A stretch of 64,000 nt of DNA from Corynebacterium sp. TAE3-ERU12 (GCF_019209905.1 NZ_JAHUTM010000004.1:62001-126000); one strand, 5' to 3'; shown: positions 53,610 to 62,691, numbered from the stretch's first letter. Program-made: numbers and translations. The notes: generated by a model from the letters alone, not told the origin.

Positions 53610-54973
53610 GCAGCAATGATTTCGCCGTCTGGAAGAACTGGGCCGGAACCCAGAAGTGTTCTCCCGCCTCGGTTCACCAACCAGTCACAGAAGCCGATAT
53701 CGCCGAGATTATTCACTCCGCAGCCACCCGTGGCACCACGGTGCGGCCCTTGGGCGCGGGCCATTCCTTCACCCCGGTAGCCACCACTGAGGGGTCTCGG
53801 GTCCAGTTGGACAATATGGCCGGTGTGGTGGGCCTGGACCAGGAGAACAACACTGTCACGCTGCGTGCGGGCACTCGCCTGCGTGATGTTCCCGGCCTGC
53901 TGCGTCCGCTGGGCCTGGCATTGCCGAATCAGGGTGATGTGGACCCGCAGTCGGTGGCTGGTGCGGTGTCCACCGGTACGCACGGCACCGGTATTAATTT
54001 CACGGGCTTCGCCGGTATGCTGCGTGGCTTTCGGCTCATTGACGCAAGTGGTACGGCCATTGATTGCCATGCCGACGCTGACGGTATCGGTGCGGAGATT
54101 TTCCGCCTGGGCCGCCTGAGTCTCGGCATGTTTGGCGTACTCACTGAGCTCACTTTGGATGTGGTGCCCGCATTCCATCTGGCTGCCGATGAGCACGCCG
54201 AGGACTTCGAGGAGCTGCGTGCGAATTTCCCGGAACGGGTGCGCGCCACCGATCATCTCGAGTTTTACTGGTTCCCCGGCACCGATAAGGCGCTGGTGAA
54301 GAACAACACCCGCATTGATTCTGCTGAGGTTAACCAATGGATGGAGTCGCCGGCTGCGCGTGGTTATCACCGCCCCAGCAAGGTGGAGAAGATGCGCGGG
54401 GCGTTCGCGGATGAGGTCATTAATAACGCCGCGCTGTGGGGTATGTGTGAGTTGGCGAAGGCGAAGCCGTCGCTGGTGCCGACCCTGAATAATTTCGCGG
54501 CCCGGACCGTCGCGGAGCGTAAGTACGTCGATACCGCCCATAAGGTGTTTGTTTCCCCGCGTCGGGTGCGTTTCGCGGAGACGGAGTACTCGGTGCCGTT
54601 GGATGATGCCCCGGAGGTCATTTCCGAGATTCGGGACACTATCGCCAAGCACAATATGGAGGTGTCGTTCCCGCTGGAGGTGCGCGCTACCGCTGCCGAC
54701 GATGTGCCGCTGTCGACGTCCTACGGCCGTCAGTCGTGTTATATCGCGGTGCACCGGTACCACCGGGAGCCGTACCGGGACTATTTCGGGCTTATTGAGC
54801 CGATTTTTAAGGCCGCCCAGGGCCGGCCGCATTGGGGCAAGTTGCACACCTTGACTCGCGAGGATTTGCAGCAGCGCTACCCACTATTCGACGAGGTCGC
54901 TGCGCTGCGCGAACAGGTCGACCCGGCAGGCCTATTCCTCAACGATCACCTGCGCGCAATGTTCGTCGGGTAG
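53606..54973 (+). CDS. D-arabinono-1,4-lactone oxidase-type FAD oxidoreductase
   Basis: A 455-aa sugar-lactone oxidase of the gulonolactone/arabinonolactone family. The FAD-binding PCMH domain shows TTVRPLGAGHSFTP near residue 46, QGDVDPQSVAGAVSTGTHGTG near 110 with the usual covalent-flavin His region altered to LGAGHS, and the C-terminal ALO domain ends with HWGKLHTL and DPAGLFLNDHLRAMF. Start ATG 53606 overlaps the preceding stop. Such genes pair with the fold-III PLP enzyme in several actinobacteria as far as I recall; the joint role is not known. Confidence 0.85.
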   Translation: MSSNDFAVWKNWAGTQKCSPASVHQPVTEADIAEIIHSAATRGTTVRPLGAGHSFTPVATTEGSRVQLDNMAGVVGLDQENNTVTLRAGTRLRDVPGLLRPLGLALPNQGDVDPQSVAGAVSTGTHGTGINFTGFAGMLRGFRLIDASGTAIDCHADADGIGAEIFRLGRLSLGMFGVLTELTLDVVPAFHLAADEHAEDFEELRANFPERVRATDHLEFYWFPGTDKALVKNNTRIDSAEVNQWMESPAARGYHRPSKVEKMRGAFADEVINNAALWGMCELAKAKPSLVPTLNNFAARTVAERKYVDTAHKVFVSPRRVRFAETEYSVPLDDAPEVISEIRDTIAKHNMEVSFPLEVRATAADDVPLSTSYGRQSCYIAVHRYHREPYRDYFGLIEPIFKAAQGRPHWGKLHTLTREDLQQRYPLFDEVAALREQVDPAGLFLNDHLRAMFVG

Positions 54974-54981
54974 TCAGGCCC

Positions 54982-55893
54982 CTAGCTTGCCGACGCTGAC
55001 GCCGCTGTCGCTGGATGCATCCGGTGGCGGCGGCGTTGTCGTCGCGCCCGGCCAGCGCGGGTAGCCATATCGGCCACAGAGATCGCCACGGCCACCCAGA
55101 TGATGATGAAGCCGACCCAACGCCCGGCGGTGATGTGCTCTCCGTTGATGAATACGGCGATGAGCATCTGAACGGTGGGCGTGAAGTACTGCAGCATGCC
55201 GATGGTCATCATGGGGACGGATTTCGCGCCGGCACCGAATAGCAGCAGCGGCAATGAGGTGGCCACACCGGCGCTCATCAGCAGTGCGGTGTGCTGCCAG
55301 CCGTATTCGGTGAAGGTGCTGGTGCCATTAGCGCTGAGCCACCACAGGTAGACCAGCGCAATGGGGGTAATAATCGCTGTTTCTGCTGACAGTGACACCG
55401 CCGAGCTGAGCTGTACCTGCTTTTTCAGCAGGCCATAGACGCCGAAGCTGATGGCCAAGGTCAGGCCCAGCAGTGGTGGCGTGCCGACGTCGATGGTCAT
55501 CACGACCACGGCGATTGCGGCGAGGACGACGGCAACTAATTGGGCCCGGTTGAGCCGCTCCCCGAGGAAAAACACCCCCAGTAATACTGCTACCAGCGGG
55601 TTGATGAAGTATCCCAGGGCCGCTTCGGAGACCCGATCAGTGTTGACGGTGTAGACGTAGACGCCCCAGTTCGCGGAGATGAAAATCGCTGCGGCCACCA
55701 GCGATACCCAGGTGCGCGCGGAGGCGGTACGTAGTTGCCGCCACTGGCCGCGGGTACCGATGAGCAGACCCATCAGGACGAAGGTCCACACAAACCGGTG
55801 CGCCAGAATCTCGGTGGCCGAGGCCGGCTCGAGCAGCGGGAAGTACAGCGGGAATAGGCCCCATAAACAGTAGGCAGCAAATACTAAAGGCAC
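54982..55893 (-). CDS. rarD: RarD-type EamA transporter
   Basis: A 303-aa permease with ten predicted helices in two EamA halves. VFAAYCLWGLFPLYFPLLEPAS and ILAHRFVWTFVLMGLLI are the RarD N-terminal pattern, and YFINPLVAVLLGVFFLGERLNRAQL ends the first half. The C-terminus is basic and short. GTG start at 55893 with TAGAGT 6 nt upstream indicates a leaderless message. Substrate unknown; the family is linked to chloramphenicol sensitivity in name only. Confidence 0.88.
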   Translation of the reverse strand: MPLVFAAYCLWGLFPLYFPLLEPASATEILAHRFVWTFVLMGLLIGTRGQWRQLRTASARTWVSLVAAAIFISANWGVYVYTVNTDRVSEAALGYFINPLVAVLLGVFFLGERLNRAQLVAVVLAAIAVVVMTIDVGTPPLLGLTLAISFGVYGLLKKQVQLSSAVSLSAETAIITPIALVYLWWLSANGTSTFTEYGWQHTALLMSAGVATSLPLLLFGAGAKSVPMMTIGMLQYFTPTVQMLIAVFINGEHITAGRWVGFIIIWVAVAISVADMATRAGRARRQRRRHRMHPATAASASAS

Positions 55894-55899
55894 GGGCAG

Positions 55900-55905
55900 A
55901 CTCTA
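55900..55905 (-). promoter_or_regulatory. -10 box (TAGAGT) of leaderless rarD
   Basis: On the minus strand TAGAGT ends 6 nt before the GTG at 55893; no ribosome site lies between. It is only 10-15 bp after the stop of the upstream gene. Confidence 0.5.
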
Positions 55906-55914
55906 GCGCCTTAG

Positions 55915-56526
55915 TTATTCGATGCCCCATAGAGGCCGGACTCCGAACCTGCCATAGGCCGCATCCTCGGGTAAGGGTTCCACCGCGGCCACCCCGGCTA
56001 CTGTCTTCAGGGTCCGCAGATCATTGGGGACTGCGTACACCACGAGCCCACTGACCAGCAGTGTCCCATCGTCGGTGAGGGTGAAGGGCTGGCCCCGGCC
56101 GCCGGCGAATCCAGCTTCGCGCCGAATGACTTCGGCCCGGGTGGCGCCTCTTGTTGGCTCGGGGACGTCGAAACCAGCCGAGCCTGCGATGAGCACGCGG
56201 CCGACGCGCACTGACCCGGCCGGTACCCGCAGGTCCACAATGTCGGCAGTGATGGCGGGGACAAAGGACACCAACGCCCACCGGGGTTGGTCGCCGTCCA
56301 TTGCGGCTAGTTCTTCGTCGGCACGCGCAATATAGGCTGCGGCGTTTTCGCCTTCTTGTGGCCCCAGCAGGTCGCCGTTGATAGTGGGTTGCCCGATGAC
56401 TCGGTCAGAAAACGCGGCGACGATGAATACGGCCACCAACGCTATGGTGCACAGCACCGCGAGGGCCGCCATGAGTGGGTGGACGGAGTCGCCTCGTGGC
56501 GGTGTGGGTTTGGAGTGCTTACCCAT
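55915..56526 (-). CDS. 203-aa membrane-anchored protein of unknown function
   Basis: A basic N-terminus ([12 protein letters not shown]) precedes one membrane helix at residues 19-40 (MAALAVLCTIALVAVFIVAAF), then an outside domain with DGDQPRWALVSFVPAITADIV and VRVGRVLIAGSAGFDVPEP and a C-terminal FGVRPLWGIE. The ATG shares its first base with the rluD stop (TAATG), so it is translated after rluD. I do not recognise a family; context with lspA and rluD suggests a general envelope role. Confidence 0.65.
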   Translation of the reverse strand: MGKHSKPTPPRGDSVHPLMAALAVLCTIALVAVFIVAAFSDRVIGQPTINGDLLGPQEGENAAAYIARADEELAAMDGDQPRWALVSFVPAITADIVDLRVPAGSVRVGRVLIAGSAGFDVPEPTRGATRAEVIRREAGFAGGRGQPFTLTDDGTLLVSGLVVYAVPNDLRTLKTVAGVAAVEPLPEDAAYGRFGVRPLWGIE

Positions 56527-57452
56527 TAGTGCTGCCGCAGCTCGTCGAGGGCGTGCTGCAGGTCGGGCGGGTATGGGCAGGTTATTTCCATCCAGCGGCC
56601 ATCGGCGGGGTGCGCGAAGCCGAGCTGAACTGCGTGGAGCCATTGCCGGTTCAGCTTGAGGCGACTGGCCAGCGCCGGGTCGCAGCCATACATGGGGTCG
56701 CCGACACACGGGTGGTGCAGTGCGGAAAAATGCACTCGAATTTGGTGGGTACGGCCGGTTTCTAGGCGTACTTTGACCAGTGTCGCCGGCGCGAAGGCTT
56801 CCATCGTTTCGTAGTGGGTGACGGCGCGTTTGCCGTCGCCGCGGACGCAGAATTTCCAGCCTGCTGAGGGGTGGCGCCCAATGGGGGCGTCAATGGTGCC
56901 GCTGGTGGGGTCGGGGTGTCCCTGGACGAGCGCGTGGTACTGCTTGGAGACCTCCCGGTTTTTAAATGCCCGTTTCAGCACCGAGTATCCGCGTTCGGAG
57001 GCAGCGACCACCATCACCCCGGAGGTGCCGACGTCCAGGCGTTGCACAATGCCTTGGCGTTCGGCTGGCCCTGAGGTGGAGATCCGGAATCCGGCGGCAG
57101 CTAGGCCCCCAATGACGGTGGGGCCTTCCCAGCCAACGGTGGGGTGCGCGGCCACACCGACGGGCTTATGCACGGCAATGAGGTCTTCGTCGCGGTAGAG
57201 AATCTCCATGCCTTCGACCGGTTCGGCTACCGGCATGGGGGCCGGTTCGACGTCGGGAAGCAGCACTTCAAGCCAGGCGTCTTCGATGAGTCGGTCGGAC
57301 TTGCCGACGGGGGCGCCGTCGACGCTGACGTCACCATCAGCGGCGAGCTGGGCGGCTGCGGTGCGGGAAAGGCCGAGCAGTTTTGCCAGGCCGGCGTCTA
57401 CGCGCATTCCGGCTAGTCCGCCGGGGATGGGCATTTGGCGGGTCTCACGCAT
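56526..57452 (-). CDS. rluD: Ribosomal large-subunit pseudouridine synthase, RluD type
   Basis: Converts uridines to pseudouridine in 23S rRNA. It is 308 aa. An N-terminal S4 domain ([30 protein letters not shown]) leads into the catalytic domain with [16 protein letters not shown], the motif [14 protein letters not shown] holding the catalytic Asp near residue 145, and [16 protein letters not shown] at 57452 overlaps the end of lspA by 8 bp, the usual lspA-rluD coupling. Confidence 0.93.
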   Translation of the reverse strand: MRETRQMPIPGGLAGMRVDAGLAKLLGLSRTAAAQLAADGDVSVDGAPVGKSDRLIEDAWLEVLLPDVEPAPMPVAEPVEGMEILYRDEDLIAVHKPVGVAAHPTVGWEGPTVIGGLAAAGFRISTSGPAERQGIVQRLDVGTSGVMVVAASERGYSVLKRAFKNREVSKQYHALVQGHPDPTSGTIDAPIGRHPSAGWKFCVRGDGKRAVTHYETMEAFAPATLVKVRLETGRTHQIRVHFSALHHPCVGDPMYGCDPALASRLKLNRQWLHAVQLGFAHPADGRWMEITCPYPPDLQHALDELRQH

Positions 57453-57996
57453 CGCGTCGCTCCTCCGCTTCGGCGGCCTCGGCCTCGGCGACGTCGACGT
57501 CGGCAGGCTCGAAAAGCAGCAGGCCAATGAGCAGGATGACGCCAATAGTGATTGCTGAGTCTGCGATATTGAAGACCGCGAAACCGCGCACGCTGATGAA
57601 ATCCACGACGTGGCCGATATAGAAGCCGGGTTCGCGGAACAGCCGGTCCAGCAGGTTACCGGCCGTGCCACCACCAATGAGGCCTACTGCCAGGGCCATT
57701 GCGCGGCTGGGGAGTTTATTGGCCACGTAGGCCGCGCCGATGACGAACACGATCTGCACGGTGGTGAAGATCCAGGTGGCGTTGGTGCCTATGGAGAATG
57801 CCGCGCCCGGGTTGCGGGTGAGGAATAGCACCACCCAGTCGCCCAGTACCTCGACGGGCTGGCGGTATTCCAGGGCGGCGAGGGAAATAATTTTGGTGGC
57901 CTGGTCTACGAGGAACACAATCGCTGCGACTATGGCAACGATGGCGCGCGTTCGAGGGCGGGCCGAGGTGGTCCCGGCGGATTCGTCGGTGTACAT
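57445..57996 (-). CDS. lspA: Lipoprotein signal peptidase
   Basis: Aspartyl membrane protease (signal peptidase II) that cleaves signal peptides of Lgt-modified lipoproteins. It is 183 aa with four helices. The catalytic Asp pair is in [26 protein letters not shown] and [14 protein letters not shown]. The C-terminus is an acidic/alanine tail overlapping rluD. ATG at 57996 is behind GGGAG. Confidence 0.95.
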   Translation of the reverse strand: MYTDESAGTTSARPRTRAIVAIVAAIVFLVDQATKIISLAALEYRQPVEVLGDWVVLFLTRNPGAAFSIGTNATWIFTTVQIVFVIGAAYVANKLPSRAMALAVGLIGGGTAGNLLDRLFREPGFYIGHVVDFISVRGFAVFNIADSAITIGVILLIGLLLFEPADVDVAEAEAAEAEERRDA

Positions 57997-58074
57997 CACT
58001 CTCCCATCATCACCTATCAGCGGGGAATATGGCCAGACGGGGCCGTCGTGGTGTTTCCTGACGTCTCATCGCGG

Positions 58075-58080
58075 TAGCGT
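58075..58080 (+). promoter_or_regulatory. -10 box (TAGCGT) of leaderless lipoprotein gene
   Basis: TAGCGT ends 7 nt before the GTG at 58088, without a ribosome site. Confidence 0.45.
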
Positions 58081-58087
58081 AGGCACG

Positions 58088-59014
58088 GTGAACAATCTCG
58101 CTTCCGTCCTGTCCTGCACTGTCGGCGCTGCACTGGCCTCCACTGCGTTGGTGGGCTGTTCTGCAACGGAGTTGGAGATGACCGCACTCGGTGTCGCCGA
58201 ACCTACAGTCACCGTCATTGACGCTGGTAGTGGCCCTAAATCGAAGGTGCGTTACGACGATGAGGGCTCCTCCCAAAGCGTTACCGTCTCGGTGACCCGG
58301 GGATTTTCCCAGTCCGTCACCGGCGCTGATGGCGAGGAACGCACTGACCCCGCCTTGCCGGATACCACCATGGAGTTGCCGCTGCAGGCGTCGGTAACCG
58401 GTGGCGGGGCGGATCGGGCGGTGTCGGTGACTCTTGAAGAGCCGCATGGTTCGGACACGTCACTTAATGACGATCTGGCCACCGCGGAGGGTTTCCAGGC
58501 TGCCTGGGAGTCCACCAATGCCGGCCAGCGCACCGCAGTGGAGGTGGGCGCGCCTGAGGATGCGACCGCGACTGCGCGCGCCGGTGTGGAAGCCTCACTG
58601 CGCCAGTGGCTGTCGACCCCGGTGGCCTTTCCGGAAGAGCCGATTGGTGCCGGGGCTACGTGGACGGTGAGCACCACTATTTCTGATGAGGTCGATACGG
58701 AACAGGTAGTGACCTACAGCCTGGTCAGCCGGGAGGGCGAGCAGGTCGAATTGTCGGCGAAGGTGGAGCTCACCCCGGTGGTGCGCACGATTGAGGGCAA
58801 TGGTGTGGAACTGGAGATCCTCGATGTGGGCACCAAAACTGAGCAGGGCAGGCTGGTGGTGGATCTGGGTGAGCCGATCCCGGTTTCCGGGGAGCTGAGC
58901 TATGTCACCACCGTTGTGTACGGCGAGACCGGGGCGGATGACACAAAAGACGACCCCGCCGGTACGCGCATTACGCAACGCACCTTGCGGGGCTTGTCCT
59001 TCATCGCTGACTAG
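58088..59014 (+). CDS. Secreted lipoprotein of unknown function, 308 aa (DUF6263-like)
   Basis: Starts at GTG with a signal peptide (residues 1-23) and lipobox ALVGC, so it should be lipid-anchored after processing by Lgt and LspA. The mature part is beta-rich: VTVSVTRGFSQSVTGADG, MELPLQASVTGGG, EEPIGAGATWTVSTTI and TRITQRTLRGLSFI. The overall look resembles actinobacterial DUF6263 lipoproteins, but I am not certain. It stands divergent from lspA, about 90 bp apart. Confidence 0.75.
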   Translation: MNNLASVLSCTVGAALASTALVGCSATELEMTALGVAEPTVTVIDAGSGPKSKVRYDDEGSSQSVTVSVTRGFSQSVTGADGEERTDPALPDTTMELPLQASVTGGGADRAVSVTLEEPHGSDTSLNDDLATAEGFQAAWESTNAGQRTAVEVGAPEDATATARAGVEASLRQWLSTPVAFPEEPIGAGATWTVSTTISDEVDTEQVVTYSLVSREGEQVELSAKVELTPVVRTIEGNGVELEILDVGTKTEQGRLVVDLGEPIPVSGELSYVTTVVYGETGADDTKDDPAGTRITQRTLRGLSFIAD

Positions 59015-59036
59015 CTGGTGACTAGCCGCTAGCGTT

Positions 59037-59678
59037 TTAGGCTGCGGGCTGCTCCGGCGGCATCTCGCCTTCGGGGGCAGGCGGGGCCGGCGGCGCGGGC
59101 TGCTCAGCAGGCGCCGGGGCGTTGGGGTCTGCCGGGGCGTTGGGGTCCACCGGCGCGTTGGGGTCTGCCGGGGCGTTTTGCTGGCAGACCGGCGGGAGCT
59201 GGTCGGGGGCGATCTGTTCGACCATGGCGCAGGCCCAAATCTGGCTGAGGCGCCAGTTGCCGTCGACGTAGACGAACTCAACACCGTCGACGGTGAAGGG
59301 GTCTTGTTCGGGGCGGACCAGAGTTACCGGGGCCTGCACGGTCTTCGGGGCCAGGCCTGGTAGCACCGGGTTTTCGACAGTGATGGTGGCCCCGCTTTCG
59401 GCCTGGGCGCGGGTCATAATGTCGAACAGCTCAGGGGCCTGTTCACCGTTTTCGACCAGTGTGGTCTTATCCTCGACCGCGATATTGGGGTCGGCGATCC
59501 GGGCCAGGATGCCGTTGAGCTCTTCGGCCGAGGGCAGCTCCATGGCGTCGTTTTGCGTAGAGCTGGTCGTCGAGGTGGTGCTGGTCTCGGTGGCCTTTTC
59601 GTCATCGCCGCAGCCCACGAGAGTCAGGGCGGTGACACCAGCCAGGGTGGCGGCGGTAATGCTTCGTCGGATGCTCAA
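59037..59678 (-). CDS. Mtb12-like low-molecular-weight antigen lipoprotein
   Basis: A 213-aa lipoprotein: TTG start at 59678 behind AAAGGAG, signal peptide with lipobox TLVGC near residue 22. A Ser/Thr linker follows. The Mtb12-type domain (residues 50-150) has SAEELNGILARIADPNIAVEDKTTLVENG and VDGVEFVYVDGNWRLSQIWAC, close in pattern to the mycobacterial MTB12 antigen. The tail contains three DPNAP repeats and ends in Pro/Ala-rich sequence, probably a wall-spanning spacer. Function unknown. Confidence 0.8.
   Translation of the reverse strand: MSIRRSITAATLAGVTALTLVGCGDDEKATETSTTSTTSSTQNDAMELPSAEELNGILARIADPNIAVEDKTTLVENGEQAPELFDIMTRAQAESGATITVENPVLPGLAPKTVQAPVTLVRPEQDPFTVDGVEFVYVDGNWRLSQIWACAMVEQIAPDQLPPVCQQNAPADPNAPVDPNAPADPNAPAPAEQPAPPAPPAPEGEMPPEQPAA
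59118..59171. repeat. Three 18-bp tandem repeats encoding ADPNAP units
   Basis: GGCGTTGGGGTCTGCCGG and two near copies lie head to tail inside the Mtb12-like gene and encode the (A/V)DPNAP repeats. The first and third units are nearly identical, so the copy number may vary among strains. Confidence 0.7.
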
Positions 59679-59774
59679 TTGTTCTCCTTTTTCGGCTAAC
59701 CCACGTATAGCCAGCCAGGTTGCAACAGAACGCCAGCCTACACCGCAGCAGGCCGCACGCTCAGGCCACGCGGG

Positions 59775-59780
59775 TAGGGT
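59775..59780 (+). promoter_or_regulatory. -10 box (TAGGGT) of leaderless asparaginase gene
   Basis: TAGGGT ends 7 nt before the ATG at 59788, with no ribosome site. Confidence 0.5.
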
Positions 59781-59787
59781 ATGCGCC

Positions 59788-60726
59788 ATGTCGACCCCAC
59801 CGCTTGCAGCTGCCCACCGGCCCCGTATCGCGGTGCTGGCAACGGGCGGCACCATCGCTTCTACCGCTAATGATGCTGGTCAGCTCTCTCCGACGCGTTC
59901 TGGTGCCGAGCTGGTCGCAGGTTTCAGCGATACCTATGCCTGTGTTGTTACCGAGGTTGGCTCGTTGGATTCTTCGGCTTTATCGCTTTCCGACGTTGAC
60001 GCCATCGCCGCCGCGACCCGGGAGGCTCTTGCCGACCCCAGTGTTGCTGGGGTGGTGGTCACCCACGGCACCGATACTCTCGCCGAGACAGCGATTGCCG
60101 TGGACTTGCAGCATCTCGATGAGCGCCCGGTTGTTTTTGTAGGCGCCCAGCGGCCTGCCGATGATGCCCACCCGGATGGCCCGGCGAATCTGGCGACCGC
60201 CTTGGCGGCCGCGGCAGATCGGAATAACCGGGGCCGGGGCGTCCTCATTGCTTTTGCCGGTGAATTACTGCCGGCTTTCGGCACCACGAAGCAGCACACC
60301 ACCGCCGATCAGCCGTTTATGCCGAGTCCGGCCCAGCGCCCCGCCCCGATTGGTCCGGTGCGTCTTGAGGGGGTGCGGGTCGATATTGTCACCGCGTATC
60401 CGGGCTGTGACGGGGTGCTTGCCGACGCTGCGATCGACGCTGGCGCCGATGGTGTGGTGATTGCTGGTGTGGGCTCAGGTAACTGTGGCCCGGGTCTCGC
60501 AACGGCGATTTACCGGGCCTGCCGGGCGGGTATTCCGGTGGTGCTGAGTACCCAGGTCTGCCAGGGGCCGACTGCGGCAACTTATGGCGGTGTCGGCGGT
60601 GGCGCGACGCTAGCGGAGTTGGGTGTGCTCACTTCCGGGTATTTACGCCCCGGCCAGGCCCGGATGGTGCTGGCAACGGCGATCGCTGCGGATAAGCCCG
60701 CTACAGCGTTGTTCGCACATCGCTGA
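59788..60726 (+). CDS. ansA: L-asparaginase (type I/II family)
   Basis: Hydrolyses asparagine to aspartate and ammonia. It is 312 aa. IAVLATGGTIASTANDAG at residues 14-31 holds the first catalytic Thr, and GVVVTHGTDTLAETA near 88 holds the second Thr with Asp and the lysine-bearing FVGAQRPADDAHPDGP. The C-terminal domain contains GVVIAGVGSGNCG. No signal peptide, so cytoplasmic. Its last 26 bp overlap the 3' end of the converging Fic gene. Confidence 0.93.
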   Translation: MSTPPLAAAHRPRIAVLATGGTIASTANDAGQLSPTRSGAELVAGFSDTYACVVTEVGSLDSSALSLSDVDAIAAATREALADPSVAGVVVTHGTDTLAETAIAVDLQHLDERPVVFVGAQRPADDAHPDGPANLATALAAAADRNNRGRGVLIAFAGELLPAFGTTKQHTTADQPFMPSPAQRPAPIGPVRLEGVRVDIVTAYPGCDGVLADAAIDAGADGVVIAGVGSGNCGPGLATAIYRACRAGIPVVLSTQVCQGPTAATYGGVGGGATLAELGVLTSGYLRPGQARMVLATAIAADKPATALFAHR

Positions 60727-61948
60727 ACCCGGCAGTGGACGGGTTATCCATCCGGATATTTTCTAACCGGCGTTGGGTATGTGCGATGAGGTCGAGCACT
60801 TCGTCGGCGACGTAGACCCGCAGGCGACGCTTCGACGGCACGTGCCGCACAATGCCTGCGTCGGAAAGGTCATCGAGTGCGCGGCGGGCAACGGTTTCTG
60901 AAGCGTCAAAGATTGTCGCCACGGTGCCGGCGGTCACCATCGGGTGTTCTGCCAGGTTGGCGAGGATATGGGCGTCGATGGAATCAGAGCGCAGTTCCCG
61001 GCGTCGGCCGACGCGTTCGCGGCGTTGGGAGCACCGCGCCGCCCAGGTTGTGCGTAATTGGGCGATGTCGTCAATACAGCGGTGGGCTTGGTCAACGGCA
61101 AGGGCGGTTGCTTCCAGGAAGATTTCTAACCACTGCGCTGCACCGGCGTCGTCATGGCGGTATCCAGCGAGCCCGTTGACGTATCGGTCCGGCCAGGTAC
61201 CCAGCACCGCACTGATCGGAAGCACAGCCGAACTCAGCCCGCGGCGACGCAACACAGCGTGGATCAGCACGCGGCCAATTTCCCCATTAGAGCCAGCTAA
61301 GGGCTGGATGGCGGCGAATTGGGCGTGCGCGAATGCGGCCTGGATAAGTGCGCCGTGGGTTGCCCCGTTGAGATAACCAACCAGGTCCACCATCAGGTCC
61401 GCGATATTCTCCGGCGGTGGTGGCACGTATTCGGCGGATAGTGGGTGGAATAGCGAACCACCAATCCAGCTCTGTTCCTGACGCAGGTGCGGTCCCTTCG
61501 GCCCGTGCAGCACCCGGTGCATATCGGTGATAGTGCCCACGGTGAACGGCTGACGTGCTGGTGGTGTGTGCCCGAGGTTGGACAGGATACTGATCTGCGC
61601 AGCAACCTGGCGCGCCTCAGGGCTGGTGCCATTAATGCGGGCGTATTGGGCCAGTTCCGCAAGTGCAACGTCTTGTGGGGTGGGTACCACACCTTCAATG
61701 CTGGACGAGGCTAATGCTTCGGCGCGCATGAGGAATGGTGCGGCCTGGTCGAATCCCGGGGTCTGGGTGAGATCGATGATGGCGTGTTCGATCTCCAGGG
61801 AGCGGGTGGCCACGCTGCTGGGGATGGTGGGGGCGGTGGAACTTAAGGGGCTGGGCACGTAGGCGCGGTAGGTGCGTCCAGCGCCGGTTTTCCGGTGTGA
61901 CGTGGCGGTATGTGGCGGTTCCCAGCGCCGTTCCACCCACGTCGCCAT
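60701..61948 (-). CDS. Full-length Fic-family protein with a degenerate catalytic motif
   Basis: Fic proteins transfer AMP to target proteins. This 415-aa one has an N-terminal DUF4172-like part, an intact class-II inhibitory helix SSSIEG at residues 81-86, a Fic core, and a C-terminal winged-helix (AGTVATIFDASETVARRALDDL). The active loop should read HPFx(D/E)GNGRxxR but reads QPLAGSNGEIGR at residues 215-226: the catalytic His, the Mg-binding acid, the first Gly and the first Arg are all replaced. AMP transfer is therefore unlikely. ATG at 61948 follows AAGGAAG; a DtxR-like box lies 39 bp upstream. Confidence 0.85.
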   Translation of the reverse strand: MATWVERRWEPPHTATSHRKTGAGRTYRAYVPSPLSSTAPTIPSSVATRSLEIEHAIIDLTQTPGFDQAAPFLMRAEALASSSIEGVVPTPQDVALAELAQYARINGTSPEARQVAAQISILSNLGHTPPARQPFTVGTITDMHRVLHGPKGPHLRQEQSWIGGSLFHPLSAEYVPPPPENIADLMVDLVGYLNGATHGALIQAAFAHAQFAAIQPLAGSNGEIGRVLIHAVLRRRGLSSAVLPISAVLGTWPDRYVNGLAGYRHDDAGAAQWLEIFLEATALAVDQAHRCIDDIAQLRTTWAARCSQRRERVGRRRELRSDSIDAHILANLAEHPMVTAGTVATIFDASETVARRALDDLSDAGIVRHVPSKRRLRVYVADEVLDLIAHTQRRLENIRMDNPSTAGFSDVRTTL

Positions 61949-61986
61949 AGTTGCTTCCTTACGTTCTCAAGTGTCAATAAACAATC

Positions 61987-62005
61987 CTAGGAAAGGCTAG
62001 CCTAC
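61987..62005. promoter_or_regulatory. DtxR/IdeR-like box upstream of the Fic gene
   Basis: CTAGGAAAGGCTAGCCTAC agrees with TTAGGTTAGGCTAACCTAA at 14 of 19 positions and has a perfect central palindrome AGGCTAGCCT. It is 39 bp before the Fic start and could control it. Confidence 0.5.
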
Positions 62006-62055
62006 TTTCGCGTTTGTGGAAACTATCTATCCGTATCAATGTGCCGTCGGCAGTA

Positions 62056-62685
62056 CTAGACCCTGCGCATCCGCCGGTCGTGGATAATCCGCGCCGGGTT
62101 GCCCGCAACCACAGTGTCGGCAGGCACATCACGAGTAACTACCGCCCCGGCACCAACCACAGCATTAGCGCCGATATCCACCCCACCGAGAATGACCGCG
62201 CCACCACCAATCCAGGCCCCCTCGCCAATAACAATCGGGTCGGCGGCCTCGATCCCCGCCCGGCGCGCCCCTGGGGCAATCGGGTGCACGGCGGTGAGTA
62301 ACTGCACACCGGGGCCAAGCTGGGCCTCATCGCCAATATGGATCGGGGCGACATCAAGCGCGATGAGGCCGAAATTAATGAACACCCGCTGGCCGATATG
62401 CAGGTTGCAGCCATAATCAACCTGGATCGGGCCGCGCACGGTGCTGCCCTGGCCAATTGTTCCCAGCAGCTGGCCCACAATGTCATGACCGCGGCTGCTA
62501 TCGGTGGCCCAGCAGGCGTTGAATTCAGCAGCTAGCCGCATTGCCCGGGCATTAGCGGCAGCGATCTCGGGATCACTTGCCAGATACCACTGCCCGGTGA
62601 CCATGCGTTGCCACATTGTGTCGTTACTCGGCGGCAGCGTTGTTCCAGGATCGTCTACTCGGTCGGTGCTGCGGTGTGTCCTCAT
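62056..62685 (-). CDS. Maltose/galactoside O-acetyltransferase-like protein (hexapeptide family)
   Basis: A 209-aa left-handed beta-helix acetyltransferase. The N-terminal Mac domain is MWQRMVTGQWYLASDPEI; the hexapeptide repeats include QVDYGCNLHIGQRVFINFG, ALDVAPIHIGDEAQLGPGVQLLTAVHPI with the catalytic His, and VIGEGAWIGGGAVILGGV - VVGAGAVVTRDVPADTVVAGNPARII. ATG at 62685 follows ATAAGGAA and lies 6 bp after dinB, so it is likely in one operon with it. Acceptor sugar unknown. Confidence 0.88.
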   Translation of the reverse strand: MRTHRSTDRVDDPGTTLPPSNDTMWQRMVTGQWYLASDPEIAAANARAMRLAAEFNACWATDSSRGHDIVGQLLGTIGQGSTVRGPIQVDYGCNLHIGQRVFINFGLIALDVAPIHIGDEAQLGPGVQLLTAVHPIAPGARRAGIEAADPIVIGEGAWIGGGAVILGGVDIGANAVVGAGAVVTRDVPADTVVAGNPARIIHDRRMRRV

Positions 62686-62691
62686 GGTTCC

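Noticed and set aside
53579..54847. 422-codon minus-strand frame opposite the lactone oxidase
   Set aside because: The FAD-oxidase motifs are all on the plus strand; the antisense frame has none.
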